From NCBI GenBank assembly GCA_024638845.1, contig JAHEJN010000008.1, positions 1 through 64,000 of the forward strand: 64,000 bases of DNA, read 5' to 3'. The translations under genes and the position numbers were made by a program. The number at the start of each line of letters is the position of its first letter. Position 1 is the stretch's first letter. Positions 8,204-16,370 of this stretch are shown piece by piece. This DNA comes from Acidimicrobiales bacterium. GTDB taxonomy: Bacteria > Actinomycetota > Acidimicrobiia > Acidimicrobiales > JAHEJN01. The notes under the pieces were generated by a model that was not told where the DNA came from, did not search any database, and saw only the letters and a list, made by a program, of their open reading frames with translations.

Positions 8204-9986
8204 TCGTTTCCTCGAAGTAGGTTCTCAGCGTCTCGGCGGGTGGTACCGCCGTCATGGCTGCGGAGCCGTCCTGGAAGACTACGACCTTGTCGGCGTGTTG
8301 GACCGTGCGGAACCGGTGCGCGATCACCACGATCGTCATCGTTCCGCGCAACTCCGCCAGGGTCTCGGAGATGGCCGACTCGGAGCGGGCATCGAGGGAG
8401 CTGGTCGGTTCGTCGAGCAGGAGCAGCTCGGGGGACCCGGCAAGGGCGCGGGCGAGGGACACCCGCTGACGCTGACCTCCCGACAGTTGGGTGCCCAGTT
8501 CGCCGACGTGGGTACCGAAGCCCTCGGGCATCGACTGGATCTCCTCGGCGATCTGGGCCTGCTCGGCGGCTCGGACTACGGCGTCGTCGGTGATGTCGGC
8601 GCGGTTGAACCGGATCGTCTCGAGAACCGAACCCGAGAGCAACAGCGGTTCCTGTGGAACGAAGGCGACCCGTTTCCGGAACCAGTGCTCGTCGATCTCG
8701 AGGGTCGAGATGCCTCCGAATCGAATCTCGCCCGAGTCGGGGTCGCGGAGACGCAGCAGAAGCGACATGGCGGTCGATTTCCCCACTCCCGATCGACCGA
8801 CGAAGGCGACGAACTCGCCCTGATCGACGCGAACCGACACATCGGTGAGCACCGGGTTCTCGTCGTAGGAGAAGCTGACCCGATCGAACTCGACGACTCC
8901 GACATGGTCCGGCGAGAGGGTGCCGGGGACGGCGGGCAACGACGCTTCGAGGCGAAGCTCTTCTGCGGTGAGCTGTTCGACGATGGGGAGTGCGTCCGAG
9001 AGTGACTGATACGTGGACTGTGCTGTCTGGCCGTAGCTCATCGAGCGAAGCAGCATGAGGAGCGCACCGGTCAGCGCGGCGAGGTTCTGCGCATTGGTGG
9101 CGTCGATGATGGCCAGCATCGTGAGCACGATCCCGAGGGCACCGGCACGGTAGGTTGCCGTGGTCGCCCGCCCGAGCATCCGCACGCGGTGGGTGATGCG
9201 GGCGAGCGCATCGATCTGCTCGATGATGCCCTCGTCGTTGTCGTCGGCCACGCCGAAGACCGTGAGCTCCTTGGTGAGCTCGAGTCGTTCGCCCACCCGA
9301 CGCCCGAGCGCACGCTGCGCAGTCCCCCGGCGGCGGCTGATCCGGCGGCTCATGAGCGTGAGAGGTCGCAACACGGCGAGAATCAGGATGAGACCACCGA
9401 CGACGACGCCGGCGGCCACCGGGCTCAGAATCAGTGCAGAGCCGACGAGCACGAAGAAGCTGACGAGCGCAGAGACGCCAGCGCCCAGCGTCGAGACAAC
9501 TCCGGCTGCCTGGGACGCATGGCTGAAGATCAGCTGTTGCGTCTCCCCGCGCGGCAGGGCGGTCTGGGCTTCGATGCTCGCTGCGGTGTAGCGACGAAGC
9601 ATGCGCACCTGGGTGGCGCGCAGCGCGTTGACCTGGAGTGATGCGAGAGCCCACGCGAGTGCGAGCTCGATCGCGAGCACGAACAGAACGGCGCCGGCGC
9701 CGAGCCCGATGAGTTGTCCGGTCGTGAGATCGGTCGCGGTGAACGGTCCGACCGACCCGCTGATGGCTTCGGTGTTGGCCGTTAGCGCGGTCGCGGCCCG
9801 AACCACGATGAGAAGGACTGCGGCCTGGCCCAGAGCCGCCAGTACCGAGAGACCGGTGACGGCGGCGAGACCGCGGTAGGCCAGTCCGACCGCGTGCCGA
9901 TGATGGTGAAGAGCGGTGAAGACGTTGGCTTCGCTGCGTCCAGTCGCGACCGCGACTCGGTCGCCGGATGGGGTGTCAGCATGCAC
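8193..9986 (-). CDS. ABC exporter, fused transmembrane and ATPase domains
   Basis: 597 residues. About six transmembrane helices occupy residues 30-330, followed by an ATPase domain with Walker A GRSGVGKST, signature LSGGQRQR, Walker B LLLLDEPTSSLD and the switch histidine in IAHR. The half-transporter architecture matches type IV exporters such as MsbA or the lipid-linked oligosaccharide flippase PglK; it should work as a homodimer. In a glycan island, a flippase role for a lipid-linked sugar is most likely, but peptide or lipid export cannot be excluded. GTG 9986 is preceded by a leaderless -10 box. Confidence 0.88.
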   Translation of the reverse strand: MHADTPSGDRVAVATGRSEANVFTALHHHRHAVGLAYRGLAAVTGLSVLAALGQAAVLLIVVRAATALTANTEAISGSVGPFTATDLTTGQLIGLGAGAVLFVLAIELALAWALASLQVNALRATQVRMLRRYTAASIEAQTALPRGETQQLIFSHASQAAGVVSTLGAGVSALVSFFVLVGSALILSPVAAGVVVGGLILILAVLRPLTLMSRRISRRRGTAQRALGRRVGERLELTKELTVFGVADDNDEGIIEQIDALARITHRVRMLGRATTATYRAGALGIVLTMLAIIDATNAQNLAALTGALLMLLRSMSYGQTAQSTYQSLSDALPIVEQLTAEELRLEASLPAVPGTLSPDHVGVVEFDRVSFSYDENPVLTDVSVRVDQGEFVAFVGRSGVGKSTAMSLLLRLRDPDSGEIRFGGISTLEIDEHWFRKRVAFVPQEPLLLSGSVLETIRFNRADITDDAVVRAAEQAQIAEEIQSMPEGFGTHVGELGTQLSGGQRQRVSLARALAGSPELLLLDEPTSSLDARSESAISETLAELRGTMTIVVIAHRFRTVQHADKVVVFQDGSAAMTAVPPAETLRTYFEETNDA

Positions 9987-9993
9987 CGATGCG

Positions 9994-9999
9994 AGACTA
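9994..9999 (-). promoter_or_regulatory. -10 box of leaderless promoter (TAGTCT)
   Basis: On the minus strand TAGTCT is 7 nt before GTG 9986 of the ABC exporter. Confidence 0.5.
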
Positions 10000-10100
10000 C
10001 CGACAGATGGGCAGGCGACCGGGCATCCCTCGGTGGGCGCTCGCCCGGGAGGACGACCGAACAGTCCATCACCATGCCCGGCACGGCTGATGGCCGACGG

Positions 10101-10106
10101 TAGGCT
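10101..10106 (+). promoter_or_regulatory. candidate -10 box (TAGGCT) for the 10141 operon
   Basis: TAGGCT lies 34 nt before the ATG at 10141. The short leader it would give carries the GGAGAGTGGG ribosome site. Confidence 0.4.
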
Positions 10107-10140
10107 CGGCGGCGCCCCGAGTGGATCGACGGAGAGTGGG

Positions 10141-11013
10141 ATGCGGTTGCGTCACCGACGACGTGAGGAGTTCGCACGTGCTCTCGAGGACTCGCCTGAC
10201 GCGACGATTCCGTGTCACTGGACCGATCTCGGGCCCGAGCCGTCTGCGGCCGCGTGTCTGGTTGCGCGTGCCGCCACCATCAGGGCAGCAGCACGGGCCC
10301 CGGTTGGCGATCGAGCGACCTTCGTGCGCGATCGGTGCCGTGACCGGCGTGTCCTCGACATCGGATGCGTAGCCCACGACTCGACCCGTGCCACGTCGAT
10401 CTCGTGGCTGCACGCCCAGATCGCAGAGGTTGCGTCCGAGCTCGTCGGCGTCGACGTGCTCGAAGCGGGCATTCGCGCTCTGCAGGCGGCGGGTATGAAC
10501 GTGATCTGTCACGACTTCTCCGATGGCCTCGGGCCCTTCGCCGAGCACGAGCCCTACGAGGTCATCGTCGCCGGCGAGGTGATCGAGCACCTCGGGTCCC
10601 CGGAGATGCTCTTCCGAACGGCGTCGTCATTGCTCGCCGCCGACGGCGTCCTGGTGCTCACCACGCCGAACCCCTACGCCCCCGATCGTGTGCGTGCAGG
10701 CCAGCGGGGCGTGGTGCACGAGAACGTCGACCACGTGCTGCTCGCCTTTCCCAGCGGAATAGCGGAGCTCGCCGAGCGCGCCGGCCTCCGCCTGATCGAG
10801 TACCGGTCCACCACTCCGCGAAGGCCCTTTCCCGCCAGTACGTTCGGTCACCTGAAGCGATGGATCAGGGGATCGAACTGGGTCAACGCGGGCGTCACGA
10901 CGCGCGGCCCCGTCGAGGTGGTGCGGGTCCGGAGCCTGTCGCCGACGAGGTTCCTCGGCGCTCCCCGCCTGGTCGGCGAGACGATGGTCTACGTGGTCGG
11001 ACGGCCGCAATGA
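10141..11013 (+). CDS. class I SAM-dependent methyltransferase
   Basis: 290 residues. The ATG at 10141 directly follows GGAGAGTGGG; the frame is open further upstream but without a ribosome site and across the divergent promoter. VLDIGCVAHDS is SAM motif I, LVGVDVLEAGI strand 2, and VIVAGEVIEHLGSPEML the post-II segment typical of Methyltransf_23 enzymes. Motif I ends GCVAHD rather than the usual GCG-G, a modest deviation. It begins a tightly overlapping three-gene unit with a sulfotransferase and an acyltransferase, suggesting three decorations of the same glycan. Confidence 0.8.
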   Translation: MRLRHRRREEFARALEDSPDATIPCHWTDLGPEPSAAACLVARAATIRAAARAPVGDRATFVRDRCRDRRVLDIGCVAHDSTRATSISWLHAQIAEVASELVGVDVLEAGIRALQAAGMNVICHDFSDGLGPFAEHEPYEVIVAGEVIEHLGSPEMLFRTASSLLAADGVLVLTTPNPYAPDRVRAGQRGVVHENVDHVLLAFPSGIAELAERAGLRLIEYRSTTPRRPFPASTFGHLKRWIRGSNWVNAGVTTRGPVEVVRVRSLSPTRFLGAPRLVGETMVYVVGRPQ

Positions 11014-11645
11014 ACCGCGTCGCGGCCCACGCCCGAGGTCTCTGGTTCCGTGTCGACCCGAGGCAGCGGCAGCAGTTCATCATCTTTCCCTCCTCCGGTG
11101 TCTTGTTCGTCCGGGTCCCGAAGGCCGGATCGTCCTCGGTGCAGGCCTGGTTCAGCGCCCTGGGCGACACGCCCGACGAGCGGTACAACGAGGTTGTACC
11201 CCGGCGCCTGCTGCGCTCGATGCACGTCGTGTCGTTCGTGCGGAATCCTTACACGCGACTGGCCTCGGCCTGGGCCGACCGAGTGCGGAACCGCGGCCTC
11301 AGCCTCGGTGGCCTCGGCGACGGCAGACCCGACTTCGCCACCTTCGTCGGCCGGGTCGAGCGCGCCGATCCGAGGTCGGTCAATCCCCATGTCCGGGCGC
11401 AATCGACGCTCCTGAAGTCGGTCGAGCTGGACTTCCTCGGCAGGATGGAGACGCTCGATGACGACTTGGGCCGGCTCGCGGTGTACCTCGGCGTCGACCC
11501 CTCCACGGTCGCCCCGCGCAACGTCACCGGTGCAGGATCCTCGCTGGTCGAGCTGTACGGCGACGACCTCGCCGCGCGGGTAAGGGACCTCTACCGCGCC
11601 GACTTCGAGCGATTCGGCTACGACCCGCTCGTGGTACCCACATGA
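11010..11645 (+). CDS. sulfotransferase family 2-like protein
   Basis: 211 residues. ATG overlaps the methyltransferase stop as ATGA. FVRVPKAGSSSVQAW is the 5'-phosphosulfate loop of the carbohydrate sulfotransferase group (Sulfotransfer_2), and VVSFVRNPYTRLASAW is a textbook 3'-phosphate motif. HVRAQSTLL and DFLGRMETLDDDL follow in the order expected for HNK-1/chondroitin-type enzymes. Predicted to use PAPS to sulfate a sugar residue. Co-translation with the methyltransferase and the acyltransferase points to a shared acceptor. Confidence 0.87.
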   Translation: MNRVAAHARGLWFRVDPRQRQQFIIFPSSGVLFVRVPKAGSSSVQAWFSALGDTPDERYNEVVPRRLLRSMHVVSFVRNPYTRLASAWADRVRNRGLSLGGLGDGRPDFATFVGRVERADPRSVNPHVRAQSTLLKSVELDFLGRMETLDDDLGRLAVYLGVDPSTVAPRNVTGAGSSLVELYGDDLAARVRDLYRADFERFGYDPLVVPT

Positions 11646-12733
11646 AGTCCCGGGCTGCGCCGAGCTCCGCGATCCGCGGGCCGCATCGACTCGGGTACGT
11701 ACCCGCCCTTGACGGTGTTCGGGCGGTCGGCGTGCTCCTCGTCCTCGGCTATCACGCCGGGCTGCCAGGTTTCCACGGTGGCCGGGCCGGGGTCGACGTG
11801 TTCTTCGTCCTGTCGGGCTTCCTGATCACCAGCGTCTTGATCGGCGAGTATTCCGGCCGGCAACGGATCGATCTGCGTGCCTTCTACCTGCGTCGTGCCT
11901 TCCGCCTGCTTCCGGCTCTCGGGGCGGCAATTGTCTTCGCTATCGTGCTCGCCGCCATGAGGATCCCGGTCTTCGGCGCCTCGAGCAGGCCACTGGAGAA
12001 CACTGCCGCCGGCATCGTTCCGTCGCTCCTCTACTTCACCAACCTCGTTCGGGCCTTTCGGTGGTTCGAGGTCGGCACCCTCGGTCACACGTGGTCACTG
12101 GCGATCGAGGAGCACTACTACCTGGTCTGGCCGGTGGTCATCATCGGGCTGTACCAGACACGCGCGCGACCGGTTGCGCTGTTCTGGCTCGCTGCGGGTG
12201 GCGCGGCTGCCAGCGCCATCTCACGGACGGTGCTCGTTGCGACCGGAACGCGGACCGAGCTGGTGTACAACTTCACGTTGACCCACGTCGACGGCATCCT
12301 CGCCGGCTGCGCACTGGCGGTCGCGTGGGCGTACGCCCGTGACCACGTCTCCCGCCTCTCCTCGCCGGTGATTCCGATTGCGGTTCTCGCCGTCGGAGCG
12401 CCGCTGGTCATGTGGGGCGGGCAGATGGAGAGCTGGGGGTTCGCGGTGGTCGGCGTGCTCTCGGTGCTCCTGATCAGCGACCTCGTCGCTCGTCCGCAGT
12501 CTGGGGTCGCAACCGTATTCCGCAGCCGGCCGATGGTGGAGATCGGGAAGCGTTCGTACGGGATCTACCTCTATCACTGGCCGATCTTCCTCTTCGTCGG
12601 GGTCGATCTCCGCCCGCACGTGCTGGCGTTCGCGTTCGGCTTCACCTTCGTCGTGGCATGGCTGTCCTATGCGGTCATCGAACGACCGTTCTTGGCCATG
12701 AAGGACCGCCGATTCAAGACCGCGCCGGGCTGA
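11642..12733 (+). CDS. acyltransferase family 3 membrane protein (OafA-like)
   Basis: 363 residues with about ten transmembrane helices. GYVPALDGVRAVGVLLVLGYHAG holds the conserved early arginine and histidine, followed by GVDVFFVLSGFLIT and later SLAIEEHYYLVWP, all landmarks of the Acyl_transf_3 family. Such proteins move acetyl or other acyl groups across the inner membrane onto sugars or lipids. There is no C-terminal SGNH domain. ATGA overlap with the sulfotransferase; the stop lies 23 bp from a convergent GT2. Confidence 0.9.
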   Translation: MKSRAAPSSAIRGPHRLGYVPALDGVRAVGVLLVLGYHAGLPGFHGGRAGVDVFFVLSGFLITSVLIGEYSGRQRIDLRAFYLRRAFRLLPALGAAIVFAIVLAAMRIPVFGASSRPLENTAAGIVPSLLYFTNLVRAFRWFEVGTLGHTWSLAIEEHYYLVWPVVIIGLYQTRARPVALFWLAAGGAAASAISRTVLVATGTRTELVYNFTLTHVDGILAGCALAVAWAYARDHVSRLSSPVIPIAVLAVGAPLVMWGGQMESWGFAVVGVLSVLLISDLVARPQSGVATVFRSRPMVEIGKRSYGIYLYHWPIFLFVGVDLRPHVLAFAFGFTFVVAWLSYAVIERPFLAMKDRRFKTAPG

Positions 12734-12756
12734 GGCGAGCGACGGCACACCTGCAC

Positions 12757-13575
12757 CTAGTCGAGGTATCTGGAGACAGCTTCTGACCACAGTGCACGGC
12801 TCGCCTCGCGATGCTCTGGCAGGCCTTGGGTCGAGTAGAAGTTGTGGTAGACGATGTCGCCGAAAACGGTGCCGGCCAGGCCGGGCCCGATGGTCGAAGT
12901 CGGGGCGATCTTGTGCAGCGACGCCGTGCCGTAGGTCACGGCCGCGTTGTGGCTGAGTGCTTCTCCGACGTCCATGAACAGTCCGGAGGGGGCCATCCGC
13001 GGCTTCGGTGCTCTTCCGATCGGCACGAAGCTGGTGGCCAGTTCGCGATGGGTGTCGCGTCGCATGGCGAGGAACGACGGGTGGATGAAACCCCGCTGGA
13101 TGTGTGCGCCCGCGATCGAGGCCCCGGCATCAAGGGGGTCGATCACCGACCCGAGCCACTTCTCGTCGATGGGGAAGGCGTCGACATCGAGGGCGATCAC
13201 CTTCGTCGTACGGGCCCTGGCGAAGGCGAGGTCGAGCGCCAGGCCGTGGCCGATGTTGGTCGGAAGCCGCAGGTTGCGCACCTCGGGATGCTCCGCCAGG
13301 AGCTCCGGCGTCGCATCGGTCGAGTGGTTGTCGACCACGATGATCTCGACGTCGGCCGGTGAGAACCGCTTCACCCCGCGCAGCATCGCCGCCAAGAACT
13401 CGACCGAGTTCCACGTGACCGTCACGACCGTGATCCCGCCGCGGTCTTCTCCACCCTGATGAAGCCGTCGGTCGAAGGCGACCGCCTGCTTGGCGACCGC
13501 TCGCCGCGCCTCGAAGTTCCTGCGACCGAGGAAGCGGCGAACGCTCGATCGGAGGTCCGTCCGGGGCGTGGTCAC
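12757..13575 (-). CDS. glycosyltransferase family 2
   Basis: 272 residues from GTG 13575. That start was chosen because TACCTT lies exactly 7 nt upstream, whereas the alternative ATG at 13608 has no signal and sits 11 bp from the divergent ATG of the next gene. VVTVTWNSVEFLAAML opens the GT-A domain, EIIVVDNHSTDAT binds the nucleotide, and VIALDVDAFP is the metal-binding D-x-D. No canonical ED-x-D catalytic motif is obvious, so the acceptor half is divergent. Very similar in layout to the GT2 at 14495-15427, so the two may be paralogues. Confidence 0.8.
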   Translation of the reverse strand: MTTPRTDLRSSVRRFLGRRNFEARRAVAKQAVAFDRRLHQGGEDRGGITVVTVTWNSVEFLAAMLRGVKRFSPADVEIIVVDNHSTDATPELLAEHPEVRNLRLPTNIGHGLALDLAFARARTTKVIALDVDAFPIDEKWLGSVIDPLDAGASIAGAHIQRGFIHPSFLAMRRDTHRELATSFVPIGRAPKPRMAPSGLFMDVGEALSHNAAVTYGTASLHKIAPTSTIGPGLAGTVFGDIVYHNFYSTQGLPEHREASRALWSEAVSRYLD

Positions 13576-13582
13576 GTCTGTC

Positions 13583-13588
13583 AAGGTA
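13583..13588 (-). promoter_or_regulatory. -10 box of leaderless promoter (TACCTT)
   Basis: On the minus strand TACCTT is 7 nt before GTG 13575 and decides that start. Confidence 0.5.
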
Positions 13589-13619
13589 GTGCAGCGCGAA
13601 CTCGCCATCGACCAGCCTG

Positions 13620-14498
13620 ATGACCACCCTTCCGAACTTCTTCGTCCTCGGCGCCGGCCGCTGCGGTACGACCTCGTTGACCGAGCATCTCCGTCGCCAT
13701 CCCGACGTCTTCATTCCGGCGATCAAAGAGCCGAGCTTCTTCGCCGAGTCGTGGCAATGGGTCCGGAATCCGGTCGACTACGCCGACCTCTACCGGGCTG
13801 CTGGTGCCCCCCTGCGGGGTGACGCCAGCCATCTCTACCTCGAGGACCCATCGAGCCCGCGGACCATCCGCGCCTTCTTCCCCGACGCACGGTTCGTGCT
13901 CATGTTCCGGAACCCGGCCGAGCGAGCCGTCGCGCTTTACGCGACGATGGTCGAGCACGGCTACGAGCATCATCGAACCTTCGAGAGGGCGCTCGCGGCC
14001 GAGGACCGCCGCTTCTCCAGCAAGCGGTTCCGGAGGTCGTGTCCCCACTCGTTCTGGAACTTCATGTACTTCCGTTCCGGACTCTTCGGTGAGCAGATCG
14101 GCCGCTATCTCGACATCTGGCCGCGACATCGCTTCTATGCGACGACCCTGTACGAGTACCTCGCCTCGCCCGACCGGGTGATCCGTGAGGTCCTCGAGTT
14201 CCTCGAAGCGGCGCCCGCCGATCTCGGCCCGGTCCCGCACGCCGCGTCGAGCAAGGGCACTCGGTCGCCCGGTGTGCAGGTCCTCGAGCGAAGGGTCCTT
14301 CGGGGGCTCGAACGTCGGCGCATCCCACTCGCCGGCGCCGCTCGATCTCGACTCGTGTGCTGGAATCGGACCGAAGCCAAGCCGACGGCCCGCCCGGAGA
14401 CCCTCGCGAAGCTGACAACCTGGTATCGAGCCGATCTGGCCATCTTGAACGAACGCCTCGGCGTCGATATCGGGGGCTCCGAGGCCGAGTTCGGCTAA
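13620..14498 (+). CDS. sulfotransferase (heparan/NDST-like domain)
   Basis: 292 residues. FFVLGAGRCGTTSLTEHLRRH is the 5'-phosphosulfate loop; FIPAIKEPSFFAE contains the conserved K-E-P-x-F-F signature of heparan-type sulfotransferases; FVLMFRNPAERAVALYATMV is the 3'-phosphate motif. This is the fifth sulfotransferase of the island and the most canonical. It should sulfate hexose or hexosamine residues of a polysaccharide. Its TAA overlaps the convergent stop of the next gene by 4 bp, leaving no room for a terminator. Confidence 0.9.
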   Translation: MTTLPNFFVLGAGRCGTTSLTEHLRRHPDVFIPAIKEPSFFAESWQWVRNPVDYADLYRAAGAPLRGDASHLYLEDPSSPRTIRAFFPDARFVLMFRNPAERAVALYATMVEHGYEHHRTFERALAAEDRRFSSKRFRRSCPHSFWNFMYFRSGLFGEQIGRYLDIWPRHRFYATTLYEYLASPDRVIREVLEFLEAAPADLGPVPHAASSKGTRSPGVQVLERRVLRGLERRRIPLAGAARSRLVCWNRTEAKPTARPETLAKLTTWYRADLAILNERLGVDIGGSEAEFG

Positions 14499-15427
14499 TC
14501 GAGCGGCGGGGGTGCGGCCTCTGGCGGCAGAAGCGCCCGCAGCGCAGCGTGCCAGGTCCGGTAGGACTCGTCGACCGTGCGGCCCGACCCGCCACTGGAC
14601 GCTCGACTCACTCCGCCATGGTGGTACACGACCTCCCCAGTCGTCATTCCCGGCAGACCATCGACCGCGTTCGGCGTCGGATCGATGAACACCAGCTCGC
14701 GGGCGTCGACCGCGCGCGACAACAACTCACCGGTGTCCCAGCGGTCGACTCCCCACTCGCCCTCGTGGGGCGAGGCCCCGGGACGGAAGTGCGTCTCGAA
14801 GCTCAACCGGCGGCGGGTGAACTCCTTCAGATCGACGGCCATGAACACCGGATGCACGTAGTCGCGTGAGGCTCGCAGACCGCACAGCACGGCCCGACCG
14901 CTGCGCACCGGTTCGACCACGACGTCGAGCCAGCGCGGACGGAGGGGAACCGCGTCGGAGTCGAGGGTCACGACAACGCTCGTTCTCGCCGACAGGACGG
15001 CCAGGTCGAGCGCTACAGCATGACCGGCATTCGCCCGCAACGCGATGGTCTGGATGTCGCTCTGGGAGCCGAGCCACTCGCGGCTGCCGTCGGTCGAGCC
15101 GTTGTCGACCACGAGGACAGGTACCGTCGGAGGAGTGAGGGCTCGGACCGCCCTGAGCGTGTCGACGAGCACCGCTCGGGTGTTCCAGTTGACGATCGCA
15201 ACGGTGACGCCGTGGTCGACGCGGCCCAGCCGTTGCCGCAGGCGGGCGCGAAGACGAGCAGCCTTGATCACCACGTTCCATGGCCGGTTGAACGCCAGAT
15301 CGTCGAGCAGATCCGAGGCCGAGGCGGCGGGACGATCGTCGCTGCGGCCGAGCACCCGACGGATGGGTTGCGTGGCGGCACGCGCGCCGTTCCAGGTGGC
15401 TCGTGCGAGGAGGCGGGGCGCGGACAT
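14495..15427 (-). CDS. glycosyltransferase family 2
   Basis: 310 residues. A ~65-residue basic N-terminal extension precedes VTVAIVNWNTRAVLVDTL; VPVLVVDNGSTDGS is the nucleotide-binding strand and VVVTLDSDAVPL the D-x-D. As in the GT2 at 12757, the acceptor half lacks a clear ED-x-D, and HPVFMAVDLKEF occupies the equivalent position. The two share the order of motifs and probably arose by duplication. Acts in the cytoplasm on a lipid-linked or membrane-bound glycan (family knowledge). Confidence 0.82.
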   Translation of the reverse strand: MSAPRLLARATWNGARAATQPIRRVLGRSDDRPAASASDLLDDLAFNRPWNVVIKAARLRARLRQRLGRVDHGVTVAIVNWNTRAVLVDTLRAVRALTPPTVPVLVVDNGSTDGSREWLGSQSDIQTIALRANAGHAVALDLAVLSARTSVVVTLDSDAVPLRPRWLDVVVEPVRSGRAVLCGLRASRDYVHPVFMAVDLKEFTRRRLSFETHFRPGASPHEGEWGVDRWDTGELLSRAVDARELVFIDPTPNAVDGLPGMTTGEVVYHHGGVSRASSGGSGRTVDESYRTWHAALRALLPPEAAPPPLD

Positions 15428-15436
15428 TGCGTCTGG

Positions 15437-15442
15437 ACGCTA
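15437..15442 (-). promoter_or_regulatory. candidate -10 box (TAGCGT), overlapping upstream stop
   Basis: On the minus strand TAGCGT lies 9 nt before ATG 15427 and includes the TAG stop of the preceding GT2 gene, so the same bases may end one gene and drive the next. Confidence 0.4.
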
Positions 15443-16291
15443 CAGCAGGACCGTGCGGTGCCTCACCGACCCGACGACATGTCCGATGCGGTTGCCGGCG
15501 ACCCATGCGACCAGCGCTCGACCTCGTGGAGTGACGATGCGCCACGCGTTGGCCGCCAGCCAGAGCCACGACTTCCAGCCGGCGATGCGGCTGGGTCGCC
15601 GGCCCTGTGACGCGAGCCGCCTGGCGATGGCTGGGCGATGGCGGCCGTACGAGAAACCCTGCCGGAAGAGGGCGCGCGGTGACCGTCGGTAGGCGTAGTG
15701 CACCACGGCGTCGGGCACGAACGCGGTGGCGACCCCCGCCGCTGCGGCCCGGAAACCGAACTCGACGTCTTCGGCACCGATGTAGCCCTGGTCGAACCCG
15801 CCGATCCGCTCGACGAGCGACTTGCGCACGCCGAGGTTGTTGCCAGCGGGGAAGGTGAACGCACCGTGGAACGACGGGGGACCTTCCGACAGTCGTCGCC
15901 CTCGCGAACCAGCCAACCACCCCGGGTTGAGCAGGTCGAGCTCTTGTCGGCCGGTGACGAGGTGATGCTCGCGAAGTGCGTTGCCCATGGCACCGACCCA
16001 ACCGTCGGCCACCAGGTCGTCGGCGTCGCAGATCGCCACGGCGTCGGACCGCGCGGCCAGAACGCCCGCATTGCGGGCGTGGCACAGACCTGGGCGGGGC
16101 TCGTGGACGGAACGAAGACGCGAATCGGCTTCCGCGTATCGCTCCACGACCTCGACGGTGCCATCGGTGGATCCGTTGTCGACGACGATGATCTCCCAGC
16201 GCCCGTCGTAGCTCTGATCCAGGAGTGCGGCCAACTGGCGAGGCAGTCGCGCGGCCTCGTTCCTGGCCGGAATCACCACGCTCAGCTCCAT
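15440..16291 (-). CDS. glycosyltransferase family 2
   Basis: 283 residues. LSVVIPARNEAARLP, IIVVDNGSTDGT and AVAICDADDLVADGW mark the GT-A nucleotide-binding half; FDQGYIGAEDVEFGFRA provides the canonical catalytic ED motif. The C-terminus (PSRIAGWKSWLWLAANAWR) is basic and amphipathic, probably membrane-associated. It resembles the GT2 enzymes at 7307 and 17467, all with a gly-x-E/D-D-x-E/D-F segment and an aromatic tail. ATG 16291 has a TAGCGT box 7 nt upstream. Confidence 0.88.
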   Translation of the reverse strand: MELSVVIPARNEAARLPRQLAALLDQSYDGRWEIIVVDNGSTDGTVEVVERYAEADSRLRSVHEPRPGLCHARNAGVLAARSDAVAICDADDLVADGWVGAMGNALREHHLVTGRQELDLLNPGWLAGSRGRRLSEGPPSFHGAFTFPAGNNLGVRKSLVERIGGFDQGYIGAEDVEFGFRAAAAGVATAFVPDAVVHYAYRRSPRALFRQGFSYGRHRPAIARRLASQGRRPSRIAGWKSWLWLAANAWRIVTPRGRALVAWVAGNRIGHVVGSVRHRTVLL

Positions 16292-16298
16292 GGGGTCA

Positions 16299-16304
16299 AC
16301 GCTA
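16299..16304 (-). promoter_or_regulatory. -10 box of leaderless promoter (TAGCGT)
   Basis: TAGCGT on the minus strand, 7 nt before ATG 16291. Confidence 0.55.
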
Positions 16305-16357
16305 TGGCACCTGCGGTCGAGCGCGTCGTGATCGCCCCTGACCGACCGTGACCGACC

Positions 16358-16363
16358 TAGCTT
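16358..16363 (+). promoter_or_regulatory. -10 box of leaderless promoter (TAGCTT)
   Basis: TAGCTT on the plus strand, 7 nt before ATG 16371. With the minus-strand box at 16299-16304 it forms a compact divergent promoter pair. Confidence 0.55.
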
Positions 16364-16370
16364 TGGCCCG

